From Litorimonas sp039975855 (GTDB lineage: Bacteria > Pseudomonadota > Alphaproteobacteria > Caulobacterales > Maricaulaceae): a stretch of DNA of 64,000 nt. The stretch is taken from NCBI GenBank assembly GCA_039975855.1, contig JBDWGH010000002.1, positions 124,001 through 188,000 of the forward strand. Direction: 5' to 3'. Shown here piece by piece: positions 43,868 through 52,453 of the stretch. The notes below the pieces were generated by a model that ran no database searches, was not told the origin of the DNA, and saw only the letters and a list, made by a program, of their open reading frames with translations. Both the position numbers and the translations under genes were made by a program. Each line of letters opens with the position of its first letter. Position 1 is the stretch's first letter.

Positions 43868-45070
43868 ATGGGCCGACTTAATCGCTATATCCTGAAAAAC
43901 GCCGCAATCAGCATTGGCGGACTGGTGATTTTCGCCTGCTGCGTACTGCTGCTTGAACGTCTTCTACGAATTTTCGAGATTGTTACGAACTCAACAAACC
44001 CCAGCGGCGATGCCACTCGGATGATTGTGAACCTACTACCCTATTACCTCGGTATGGCTGTTCCAATTGCACTATTGCTCGGCACGATCATCACAATTGA
44101 TCGTTTGTCCAAATCGTCAGAACTCACCGCGGCGCTCGGCGCGGGTGTGTCACTTTTTCATATGACAAAGCCCTTCATTCTGCTCGCTATTTTTCTTTCG
44201 GGCATAACCATGTTCGTTGAGGGCTATTTTCAGCCCGTTGGACGTTATAAATATCGCCAAACATTCGATCAGGTTAAGCAACAAAGCTTCACAGCCGCTC
44301 TTCGAGAAGGCACGTTCACCGAAGTCGGTACCCGTACTTTTTTCGCTGGTACAGATGGTAAAAACGGTGAAATTGGCCCCATTTTTATATATGAAATGTT
44401 GGAGGAAGAAGGGCGCAGTGAAGATTACCGCATTACAACGGCGGGTATTGGTGAAATCAATGTGCTAGATGGGTCTCCAATTTTAAATTTGGCAAAAGGT
44501 CAAAGCTTCCCAATCGTAGACGGCACATTGTCCGGCCAAGTTTCTGCAGGTGAAACAGCAATTTCCCGACCAGGAAGCATCGAGCAATATCGCACCCGTG
44601 GGGACGACGAGCGAGAAATGACGTCCCTTGAGCTGTTCGCCAATCGCAATGGAACTCTCGACAGTCCAATTGATAAAAACACGAATAACGCAATGTTGCA
44701 CCTCAGGCTGTCCAAAGCCGCTCTTCTGCTTCTTTTGCCGTTTATCGCCGTACCGTTTGGGTTGAACTATGGGCGGAATCCATCTTCCGCTGGCATATTC
44801 GTTGGTGTTGTCTTTTTGGTATCCCTTCAAAAAGCGCTGGAGTTCGCGCAATCACTTGGAGCGGCAGGAAAAATACCGCCCTGGCTCGGTATCTGGGGAA
44901 TTATCGCGGCCGTTGCTGTGTTTGCCTTCGTCCTGTTTTGGAAAAGCGCCTATAAAATGGGACAGCCACCCCTCACCTCATTCTCCCATTGGGTGGGACA
45001 CATCAAAGGCGAGATTATCTCCGGCATTCAGAGCCTGACAGGCCGCCAACATGCGAAACACAATGCTTAA
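43868..45070 (+). CDS. LptF-like permease (YjgP/YjgQ family)
   Basis: 400 residues: three N-terminal membrane helices, a periplasmic beta-jellyroll (about 125-270), then three C-terminal helices. GRLNRYILKNAAIS and YYLGMAVPIALLLGTIITID are typical of LptF, which with LptG and the LptB ATPase extracts lipid from the inner membrane. Here the pair is followed by the lipid-kinase gene and not by lptD, surA or pdxA, and it diverges from the bCerS operon, so a sphingolipid cargo is suspected. The lptG-like gene overlaps by 20 bases. Confidence 0.85.
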   Translation: MGRLNRYILKNAAISIGGLVIFACCVLLLERLLRIFEIVTNSTNPSGDATRMIVNLLPYYLGMAVPIALLLGTIITIDRLSKSSELTAALGAGVSLFHMTKPFILLAIFLSGITMFVEGYFQPVGRYKYRQTFDQVKQQSFTAALREGTFTEVGTRTFFAGTDGKNGEIGPIFIYEMLEEEGRSEDYRITTAGIGEINVLDGSPILNLAKGQSFPIVDGTLSGQVSAGETAISRPGSIEQYRTRGDDEREMTSLELFANRNGTLDSPIDKNTNNAMLHLRLSKAALLLLLPFIAVPFGLNYGRNPSSAGIFVGVVFLVSLQKALEFAQSLGAAGKIPPWLGIWGIIAAVAVFAFVLFWKSAYKMGQPPLTSFSHWVGHIKGEIISGIQSLTGRQHAKHNA

Positions 45071-46142
45071 GCTCGCGGCCTACATATCCAGAACATTCAT
45101 CATTACTTGGCTGACGCTAGTCTTTGGCTTTTTAACACTGATTGGATTGCTCGATAGTCTGGCCAATGGCAGCGACATTGTGAAAAGCGGCGGTGGGTTC
45201 TCTGACACCTTCCGTTACATGTTCCTTCGCGCTCCCGTAATTTTTGACCGCATATTTGTCTTCACACTCGTCGTGGCGACATTGATGGTTTTCGTTAAAC
45301 TCATCCGAAATCATGAGCTCGTCGCCCTTCTAGGATTTGGAATTTCTGCAACGAAGCAAGTCTTACTTCTAACACCCGCCGTTATTGGGGCATCAATCGT
45401 CTCAATTTTATTCATCGATTTCGCGATGGCTCCGGCTGTGCGCTCTCTGCAAACCTGGGGTATTGGAGAATATAAAGTCAAAAACATCACCGCTGAAAAT
45501 CCGCTCTGGATGGAAGACAATGGCCGGATAATTCGGGCGACACAGCGTATAGATTACAACACGCTGGGTGACCTAAAATTCTTTATTCGCGATGAAAACG
45601 GAACCGTGGACCGAATCTGGCACGTTGAACGCGCAGAATACCAAAATCCAAATTGGAAATTACTAGGCGTTCAAGAGCTTGAGGTTAAAGGGGCTGACGG
45701 TGAAACACGCCCGATCATCTTAACCCCAAACCCAAAAACTTGGGAAACCCGACAAAATCCGAAATCCATTGCGCGTTTGGCCGCAGAACCACGAGACTTG
45801 TCCTTGTCCGAAATGCGGAACTTTTCCAAGCGGGGGAATAGCGGATCCAAACCGAACTTCGCCTATAAATTCTGGCACGCCCATCGCCTCACCCGTCCGA
45901 TTGCGGCTTTCTTCTTGCTCATTGCCTGTGCAGCCATGATGCAGAGAACAGGCCGTGAAGACACGGGGAACAAGACACTGATTTTAGGAATCACCATGGC
46001 CTTTATCTTCCTCATTTTTGACGGCGCCATGGCCACATTCGCAGCTTCGGGCGGGGTAGCGGTTTGGCCAGCGATTGCCCTGCCACTCGTCGTTTTCGGA
46101 CTTGGTGGCTCTTTCATGCTCCTTCGCACGGAATCCTTGTAG
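45051..46142 (+). CDS. LptG-like permease (YjgP/YjgQ family)
   Basis: 363 residues with the same 3+3 helix layout around a periplasmic domain: YISRTFIITWLTLVFGFLTL at the start, LLGFGISATKQVLLLTP (the cytoplasmic coupling region), and RLTRPIAAFFLLIACAAMM later. An internal ATG at 45063 is another possible start. No LptB-type ATPase gene is adjacent, so the general LptB would have to power it. The lipid-kinase gene starts 10 bases after its stop. Confidence 0.85.
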   Translation: MRNTMLKLAAYISRTFIITWLTLVFGFLTLIGLLDSLANGSDIVKSGGGFSDTFRYMFLRAPVIFDRIFVFTLVVATLMVFVKLIRNHELVALLGFGISATKQVLLLTPAVIGASIVSILFIDFAMAPAVRSLQTWGIGEYKVKNITAENPLWMEDNGRIIRATQRIDYNTLGDLKFFIRDENGTVDRIWHVERAEYQNPNWKLLGVQELEVKGADGETRPIILTPNPKTWETRQNPKSIARLAAEPRDLSLSEMRNFSKRGNSGSKPNFAYKFWHAHRLTRPIAAFFLLIACAAMMQRTGREDTGNKTLILGITMAFIFLIFDGAMATFAASGGVAVWPAIALPLVVFGLGGSFMLLRTESL

Positions 46143-46152
46143 GGTTGCGCGT

Positions 46153-47055
46153 GTGACCCGTCTCTTCATCGTAAATCTGTTATCCGAACGCGTTGCGAAA
46201 AAAGGTTCGGTATTGGAACCATTAGCAGCTGAGACTGGCACCAAGTGTTTTCGGCTTGATCCGTTTGATGCGCTACCGTCTGCGGTAACACAGGCCGCTA
46301 TAGACGGCATAGACCATGTTGTAATCGAAGGCGGCGACGGAACAGTCCAAGGCGTTATTTCGGCCTTTCTCTATCAAGCAGAAAAATTCCCTACCTTCCC
46401 CGCATTTTCTATCGTCCCTGGCGGCATGACCAATCAGGTGGCGAAGAATATCGGTTTAAAGTCCGCGGGTGCACAATCTGTAAAATCGGCTCTCAACGGA
46501 ACTATGGAAGCCATCGACATGCCGTTATTGAATGTCATCGATAGCGAAGGTCCCAAATATGCGGGATTTCTTTTCTCGACTGGCGCAATCCCTCAAATCA
46601 CGCGTTACACAACGGGTGAATTACACCGGAAAGGTATTGGTGGATCAGCTGCTGTCCTAGGCGGTATCCTCAAAGGTGTGCGTGGTGACGATGCTGCTCT
46701 CATGCAAATTACCCCTGTGCAGATGAAGGGTTTATATGACGGCCCACATCTGGGAACTGTTGTAACCACCCTTCCGAGCCTCATCATGGGACTCGACCCG
46801 TTTTGGGGTGACGGAGACGAGCCATTGCGCGTGACATGGGTCGACGGCGAATACAAAGGGCTTGCTCGGAATATCATGCAAGTTTGGATGGGCTTAAAAT
46901 CAAAGGACCGTACACCTGACGGGATGCACTCTCAGCGCGTCAACGAAATATCGTATGCGTATAACGGCGATATTGTCCTGGACGGCGAATTTCTTTCAAT
47001 TCCGTCAGGTAAGTTTACTGTTCGCGCGACCCGTCCCGTGACATTCCTCACCTAA
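46153..47055 (+). CDS. cpgB: Diacylglycerol/sphingosine-kinase-type lipid kinase, probable ceramide kinase
   Basis: 300 residues. The kinase signature VVIEGGDGTVQGVISAFL (about residue 57) and SIVPGGMTNQVAKNIGL define the DAGK catalytic domain shared by diacylglycerol, sphingosine and ceramide kinases. The GTG start at 46153, 10 bases after the lptG-like stop, gives a proper family N-terminus (TRLFIVN); the ATG at 46075 lies inside the preceding gene. In Caulobacter a distinct kinase of this fold (CpgB) makes ceramide-1-phosphate; position within the ceramide locus suggests the same here. Specificity cannot be read from sequence alone. Confidence 0.78.
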   Translation: MTRLFIVNLLSERVAKKGSVLEPLAAETGTKCFRLDPFDALPSAVTQAAIDGIDHVVIEGGDGTVQGVISAFLYQAEKFPTFPAFSIVPGGMTNQVAKNIGLKSAGAQSVKSALNGTMEAIDMPLLNVIDSEGPKYAGFLFSTGAIPQITRYTTGELHRKGIGGSAAVLGGILKGVRGDDAALMQITPVQMKGLYDGPHLGTVVTTLPSLIMGLDPFWGDGDEPLRVTWVDGEYKGLARNIMQVWMGLKSKDRTPDGMHSQRVNEISYAYNGDIVLDGEFLSIPSGKFTVRATRPVTFLT

Positions 47056-47056
47056 T

Positions 47057-47971
47057 ATGAAATCCGTGCTCGACATCATTAAGAGTGAAACACTCGATCC
47101 GCCTGCACGCGTGACAGAGGTGATGAATCTCATCAGGGATCGCCACGATGGCCGGGTTCAGGCCATGGTTTATTACGGTAGCTCACTTCGGGAATTAGAC
47201 AACTCAGAGAAGATGTTGGACTTCTACGTTCTCGTTGACAGCTATCGTAAAACTCATGGCACAGGCCCGCGCGCGCTCATCAACCGCTTTATCCCGCCCG
47301 CTGTCTATTACGTTGAACACACGTCAGATGACGGAACGATTTCGACATGCAAGTATAGCATTCTCAGCCTCTCCCAGTTTGAAAAGCGGTGTAGTTCCCG
47401 CGCCTTTCTAAGTCAGGTTTGGGGGCGTTTCTCTCAACCCTGTGCTGTCTTATGGACAAAAGATGATGCGGTTCTAGAACGTGTTTGGGCCGCACGGGTC
47501 GTCGCCGTGGAAACCATGGCAGGTTCGACAGCGCCGCTCTTGGGAGGCTCCGCAACGGCTGCAGAACTCTGGGGCCGCGGATTTTATGAGAGTTACCGAA
47601 CCGAACTCCGACCGGAAAGCTCAACAGGCCGCAGCGAGGAAATCGTCGCACGGTTCGAAGATCGCTATGGTGCAATAACGACAGGCCTCTACGGCGCAGC
47701 AGATTCGGACGGAAAATTCACGCTGCCGACTGCTGGAAAATCCCGCGCAAAGCGGCGCTGGATGTTTCGCCGTATTTTAGGCAAACCCGCCGCAGCCATC
47801 CGCGTATTGCTAGGGGCCGCGACATTTGACGGCGGCATAGACTATGTGGCACGAAAAATCGAAAATCACTCAGGGGTTAAACTCAACCCAACACCGGCCC
47901 AACGCAAACACCCGGTTCTACACTCGCCGATCCTGTTCTGGAAAATCTGGCGCCAAGGCGCATTTCGGTAG
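47057..47971 (+). CDS. Tam41-like CTP:phosphatidate cytidylyltransferase homologue
   Basis: 304 residues, 1 base after the kinase stop. The segment MVYYGSSLRELDNSEKMLDF with LVDSYR next to it (about residues 36-61) follows the nucleotidyltransferase pattern of Tam41/Mmp37, the soluble CDP-diacylglycerol synthase of mitochondria (GS, then D-x-D-like acidic residues). The INRFIPPAVYYVEH segment that follows also fits that family. Coupled to a lipid kinase, it could convert ceramide-1-phosphate plus CTP to CDP-ceramide. Family membership is by pattern only; the reaction is inferred. In Caulobacter a gene beside the kinase is needed for ceramide phosphoglycerate. Confidence 0.68.
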   Translation: MKSVLDIIKSETLDPPARVTEVMNLIRDRHDGRVQAMVYYGSSLRELDNSEKMLDFYVLVDSYRKTHGTGPRALINRFIPPAVYYVEHTSDDGTISTCKYSILSLSQFEKRCSSRAFLSQVWGRFSQPCAVLWTKDDAVLERVWAARVVAVETMAGSTAPLLGGSATAAELWGRGFYESYRTELRPESSTGRSEEIVARFEDRYGAITTGLYGAADSDGKFTLPTAGKSRAKRRWMFRRILGKPAAAIRVLLGAATFDGGIDYVARKIENHSGVKLNPTPAQRKHPVLHSPILFWKIWRQGAFR

Positions 47972-47990
47972 ATGCTGCATCCGTAGAGGT

Positions 47991-49016
47991 TTACGGTTGC
48001 CGTCTAACCTCGCGTTCCAAATGATCGAGAATGTCAATCTTCGCGTGAAGCAAGTCTTGACGCCCCTTCCGGTCTTCAAGCGCGAGTGGATTTACTTGAA
48101 TGTTCGTTGCCCCCTCATCAGCCATATTTTTTATGATAGATTCGATCGGATTTTTTCGATTATTATCTCGGGAGAAAATGTCTCGATATGATTTGATTTG
48201 ATTCAATTTCGATTGTTGAGAGATTATTGGCCAATCTTTCGCTGGGACAAGGGCCTCATGCCACAAATAATCTGGTCCGTGAAACACGACAGACCACTCA
48301 GGCAAGCGTTTCTTAATGCGCGCCTCTAAACCTTCAATCGGCTCAGGATTCCAATGCTGAAATGAGGAGGTATCAAAATTTAGATGCACACCCCAGCGAT
48401 AATATCCCCAGTCAGGATCTAAGACCTTACCTCTTTCGAAGTCACTTTCTGAAAAACCTAAAACTAGATCGACGATTTTCTCCAGGGTCAATTCAACATT
48501 CTCTAAGCAATCACTTTCGCCCTGGAGGATAGCCCAGTGCAACTCCCCGTGTTCAATAAAACTAAAAACACTGTTGGCGTAGAAAAAAGTGTCTTCATAA
48601 GTATAAGGTTGAAAAAGCATTTCCGAGTCTGGCTCGATATTACAGGTCACCTCGGAAATCGGAATACCCACTTTTTTCGCGATATCAAAAACGCCGTCTT
48701 TCGCCCATTCGACCGTCCAACTTTGCCACTGCAGGTTCATAAAATACTGATGCATCATATTCCAGCTGGCCTCGTAGAGGCTTGCCTCACCTCCAAACCA
48801 CAGCAAATGTTTTGTATCATAGTCGACAATACACCCGCCTTCAGCCCAGGTGCTATCAAGCCAACAACTAGGGTTCGGCTCTCGACTTTCAATGAAAGCT
48901 CGAGCTATTTCTGCCCCCCACAAGAGCTCTATATCTAAGCGATTAGCCGCCCAATGGTCATAATAAACTGTTGTTTGACCATTTTCAATTATGACTAAAT
49001 TGCACCTATGGCCCAT
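47991..49016 (-). CDS. Protein of unknown function between sphingolipid blocks
   Basis: 341 residues, rich in Trp, Tyr, Asp and Glu: MGHRCNLVIIENGQTTVYYD at the start, ELLWGAEIARAF, then LLWFGGEASLYEASWNMM, and a helical basic end. No signal peptide or membrane helix. It is more AT-rich than its neighbours and breaks the sphingolipid gene order, suggesting late insertion. Not recognised; the pattern is that of soluble families scattered widely among bacteria. Confidence 0.65.
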   Translation of the reverse strand: MGHRCNLVIIENGQTTVYYDHWAANRLDIELLWGAEIARAFIESREPNPSCWLDSTWAEGGCIVDYDTKHLLWFGGEASLYEASWNMMHQYFMNLQWQSWTVEWAKDGVFDIAKKVGIPISEVTCNIEPDSEMLFQPYTYEDTFFYANSVFSFIEHGELHWAILQGESDCLENVELTLEKIVDLVLGFSESDFERGKVLDPDWGYYRWGVHLNFDTSSFQHWNPEPIEGLEARIKKRLPEWSVVFHGPDYLWHEALVPAKDWPIISQQSKLNQIKSYRDIFSRDNNRKNPIESIIKNMADEGATNIQVNPLALEDRKGRQDLLHAKIDILDHLEREVRRQP

Positions 49017-49102
49017 GGAACCTTCGTCTCTCGGGGTTTAGTCTAAGTATCTAACATCGAGACCTAACGAAAGTACCTCGCATCAAAAGCAACGAAAATT
49101 AC

Positions 49103-50335
49103 CTATTCTGCTGCCTGCAGCTTGCTCATCATGCCTGTCATGATTTCGGCCTGACTGGCTTTCATCTTCGCAAATGCAGCGATGATCATTTGCACATCCG
49201 CTTCTGTGTGGGCAGCCGATAATGAGATGCGCAGCAAGCTGGAGCTTTGCGGTGTTCCTGGCGGTACGGCGAGGTTCACATAAACCCCGTTTTCCATCAG
49301 CCAATTCCATTCCATCGCGGCCACGCCCTCATTTGGACGACGCACAGCAATAACAGGACTTGGGTCAGCACAAAGGTCAAAATCAAGTGCCTTCAAACCG
49401 GCATGAAGTTGCTGCGCACGCGCTTTAAGATTATCACGCAAGTGACCACCAGATTTAATTTTTTCAACGGCAACGCGTGCTGCACAAATATTGGCGGGCG
49501 TGGCTGAGGCCGTGAACATATATGGCCGCATAACTTTGCGGGTGATTTCAAATTCCGGATGCTTTGAGGCGCAGAACCCGCCGACAGAGGCTAAGGATTT
49601 CGAAAATGTGCCGGAGATGAAATCGACTTGATCCAGTACGCCTTGCTCCTCAGCAATGCCGCAGCCCGTTGGTCCAAACACACCGTAGCTATGGGCTTCA
49701 TCGATGAACAGATAGCCACCGTGGCGATGGGTGACATCCAAAAATTCATCAACGGGCGCAATGTCGCCGAACATGGAATACATGCCCTCAATCACGACCA
49801 GAGCATTTCCGCCCTCAATTTCGCCCTGGCGACGAAGGCGCTTGTCTAGGTCTTCTGGGTTATTGTGTCGGAACCGGATGGTGGACGCATTCGTCAAACG
49901 AGATCCATCAATGATACAAGCATGGGCATCAGCATCCATAAAGATCACATCTTTATCGCCAGCCAGTCCCGAAATCGCCGCTAAGTTTGTCTGATAACCC
50001 GTCGTAAATACAATACAGGATGGCATGCGGAAATGCTCGGCCATCGCTGCTTCCAGATCCGTATGCTCAGAATATGTGCCATTCGCGACACGGGACCCTG
50101 TTGTACCCGTTCCGTGGTCATCCACGGCCTTTTTCGCAGCCGCACGGCAGTCTTCGTCAAAAGTGAGTCCAAGGTAATTATTCGTTCCCGCCAATAGAAT
50201 CTCGCGGTTTCCGATGCGTCCGCGCGTCGCGGATAAAATATCGTCAAATTTAACGCCCAGTGCATCCGCACCGATCTTCATCATCATGTCCACGCGCGCT
50301 TGGAGGGGCGCATACTTATCGAATAATTTTGTCAT
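49103..50335 (-). CDS. spt: Serine palmitoyltransferase
   Basis: A PLP-dependent alpha-oxoamine synthase of 410 residues that condenses serine with a fatty acyl thioester to 3-ketosphinganine. Core motifs: NYLGLTFD, GTGTTGSRVANGTYSEHTDLE, DADAHACIIDGS (stacking His), IDEAHSYGVFGPTGCG and the PLP Lys in GTFSKSLASVGGF (about residue 241). The same fold includes BioF, KBL and HemA, but the acp and acyl-AMP ligase genes upstream and the ceramide-type genes nearby mark it as Spt. Order ligase-acp-spt matches the Caulobacter pattern, where acyl-ACP is the substrate. Confidence 0.9.
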   Translation of the reverse strand: MTKLFDKYAPLQARVDMMMKIGADALGVKFDDILSATRGRIGNREILLAGTNNYLGLTFDEDCRAAAKKAVDDHGTGTTGSRVANGTYSEHTDLEAAMAEHFRMPSCIVFTTGYQTNLAAISGLAGDKDVIFMDADAHACIIDGSRLTNASTIRFRHNNPEDLDKRLRRQGEIEGGNALVVIEGMYSMFGDIAPVDEFLDVTHRHGGYLFIDEAHSYGVFGPTGCGIAEEQGVLDQVDFISGTFSKSLASVGGFCASKHPEFEITRKVMRPYMFTASATPANICAARVAVEKIKSGGHLRDNLKARAQQLHAGLKALDFDLCADPSPVIAVRRPNEGVAAMEWNWLMENGVYVNLAVPPGTPQSSSLLRISLSAAHTEADVQMIIAAFAKMKASQAEIMTGMMSKLQAAE

Positions 50336-50357
50336 GAAGTCCTTCTAGTTCAACGAC

Positions 50358-50606
50358 CTAAGCCGTCAAACCTTTTACGGCTGTGACCAGTTCCCCGACG
50401 GTTTTGATGTCAGACACCATCTCCATCGGAATCGAAATATCGTAGTGATCTTCTAATTCCATAATCAGGTCAAACACCGCAACAGAATCAACCTCCAAGT
50501 CGGACATAATGCCGGAAGAGTTCTCAATTGGGTGATTTTTCGGATTGTAAGGCTTTAGTAGCTCACAAATCTTATCGTAAATGTCAGAATTGGTCGGTGC
50601 ACTCAT
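50358..50606 (-). CDS. acpR: Acyl carrier protein of the sphingolipid locus
   Basis: 82 residues. The phosphopantetheine Ser is in SDLEVDSVAVFDLIMELEDH (about residue 37), the usual DSL being DSV here. The acidic helix after it is typical of a specialised ACP. It lies 22 bases upstream of spt, so it would carry the acyl group for Spt after loading by the adjacent acyl-AMP ligase. A housekeeping ACP would be beside fabF, which is not here. Confidence 0.9.
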   Translation of the reverse strand: MSAPTNSDIYDKICELLKPYNPKNHPIENSSGIMSDLEVDSVAVFDLIMELEDHYDISIPMEMVSDIKTVGELVTAVKGLTA

Positions 50607-50671
50607 GGATTCGTCCCATCAAGAATTTTGTGGGCGATACCAAACGTGGGCAGGCACGTCTAGATATGTGG

Positions 50672-52453
50672 TCAGCCAGCGTCGCCTGAATTCGAAACAA
50701 CTCTGATGTTTTCATCGGATTGCAAATCAATGATTCCGCCGTCCAAGAACTTTGCCTTAACGCGCGCGCGAGACAGTTTTCCGGAGCTAGTGATAATCAT
50801 GGTAGATTTTGGAACGAGCATTAAGCGAACCGGAACACCGACTTCGAGACGGATAGCCGCCGTCACAGCCGTGTAAATCTCTTCGAGAAGTTTTGGATCG
50901 CGTGTGCGGCACTCTAATAAAAGCATAATGTCTTTTTCGTCGCCCGCCCCGCCAATGGCGAATGCACAGGCCCGTCCACACCGATGAGGCGCGGCAGCTT
51001 GGGCGGCCCACTCGATGTCTTGTGGCCAAATGTTGCGTCCATGCCAAAGGATAAGATCTTTGAAACGACCCGTGACAACCAATTGATCTTCCAACCAATA
51101 CCCAGCGTCTCCAGTATCCAGCCATCCGTCTTTGAAGAAGGACGCTTCAGTTGCCTGTGTATTGCGGAAATACCCCGGAGAAACTGACGGTCCACGTAAA
51201 CAGACCCGCCCAACTTGCTTTTCACCCAGAATGTTATTGTCAAAGTCACGAATTTCGATCTCATGGTCCGGGAGCACTTTACCGCAGGCGACAAATGTCC
51301 GGCGATCTTCCGTGCGGGTCAGATCTGACGCCTCAATGGCTTCAGAAGTCCGCGTATAACGCGCCATGTCGATTGTATGTTTGAGAAGCCCCTGACCAAG
51401 CGGCGCGAATGTCGCCGCCAACGTCGTTTCAGCGAGGCCGTAAGACGGTGTAAATGTACCTTTTCCAAAACCCATATCAGCAAAGAGGTTTTCAAAATCA
51501 GTTAGCGGTTCAGGACGTACCATGTCCCCGCCAATACCGGCGACGCGCCAGCTGGAGAGGTCAAGCTCTCGGTCATTTCGCCAGCGGCGAACACAAAGTT
51601 CATATCCAAATGTTGGGGAGTAAGAGAGTGTTGATTTGTGATCTGAGATCAATTGAAGCCATGTAATTGGACGGCGGGTAAAGTCTTGCGGGTCAATGAA
51701 ATCGACGGTTAGTTGGGAAACAACAGGCGCCAACATACACCCAATCAAACCCATATCATGATAAAGCGGCAACCAGCTGGTGACGCGGTCTTCCTCGGTA
51801 ATATTCATTCCATGCTTCGTAATACCGAAACAATTCGCGCAGACGGAAGACTGTGTTCCAATGATGCCTTTTGGTGAAGATGAAGATCCGGACGAATATT
51901 GGATATAACAAAGGTCGTCTTTTCCATAAGGTCGTAATTCGTCGCCTTTTGGAAGCTCTTCCAAGCTCTCAAATGTCATGACCGGTATCGCCTGATCATT
52001 CAGCGCAGAACGCATGATCGGTTCCATCGACGCTGGACAGAAGAGAGCATGGAAGTCGCCCGTGTCCGCCATACGTTGAAGCTGACGCTCATATGATGAT
52101 CGTCCGCCTAAAGTTACAGGTAGAGGAACCGGCGCCGCAACCAAGCCTGCATATTGGCAAGCAAAAAACGTAACGGCAAATTCTGGAGTGGACGTAGCCG
52201 CAATACCAATACGGGCGTTCTTCTCTGCAAAAGGCACTAATCGCTTGGCTAGCTCTTTTGCTCGCGACTGTAATTCGGCATAAGACAACTTAGCCTTTAG
52301 CCGTGCTTTGCCATCGAAATAGTTGAACCCAGTCTCAGCTGTCGCTGCATAGTCTAGCGCATCACAGAGGGTTTCAAAATCACCGTGCCTGAGCGGAATT
52401 CCGCGGGCTGTCGGAAGGGGGAGTGTCTCTAAATCGACGTCCGATAGGGGCAT
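50672..52453 (-). CDS. aasR: Fatty acyl-AMP ligase (acyl-ACP synthetase)
   Basis: A 593-residue ANL-superfamily enzyme. The ATP loop is YIQYSSGSSSSPKGIIG (about residue 182), motif TSWLPLYHDMGLIG follows, and GEKQVGRVCLRGPSVSPGYF plus WLDTGDAGYW and GRFKDLILWHGRNIWPQDIE close the site. The layout is that of fatty acyl-AMP ligases, which load carrier proteins and not CoA. Next to acp and spt it should load the acyl chain for sphingoid base synthesis. First gene of ligase-acp-spt; a Pho-box-like repeat lies about 155-190 bases upstream. Confidence 0.9.
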   Translation of the reverse strand: MPLSDVDLETLPLPTARGIPLRHGDFETLCDALDYAATAETGFNYFDGKARLKAKLSYAELQSRAKELAKRLVPFAEKNARIGIAATSTPEFAVTFFACQYAGLVAAPVPLPVTLGGRSSYERQLQRMADTGDFHALFCPASMEPIMRSALNDQAIPVMTFESLEELPKGDELRPYGKDDLCYIQYSSGSSSSPKGIIGTQSSVCANCFGITKHGMNITEEDRVTSWLPLYHDMGLIGCMLAPVVSQLTVDFIDPQDFTRRPITWLQLISDHKSTLSYSPTFGYELCVRRWRNDRELDLSSWRVAGIGGDMVRPEPLTDFENLFADMGFGKGTFTPSYGLAETTLAATFAPLGQGLLKHTIDMARYTRTSEAIEASDLTRTEDRRTFVACGKVLPDHEIEIRDFDNNILGEKQVGRVCLRGPSVSPGYFRNTQATEASFFKDGWLDTGDAGYWLEDQLVVTGRFKDLILWHGRNIWPQDIEWAAQAAAPHRCGRACAFAIGGAGDEKDIMLLLECRTRDPKLLEEIYTAVTAAIRLEVGVPVRLMLVPKSTMIITSSGKLSRARVKAKFLDGGIIDLQSDENIRVVSNSGDAG

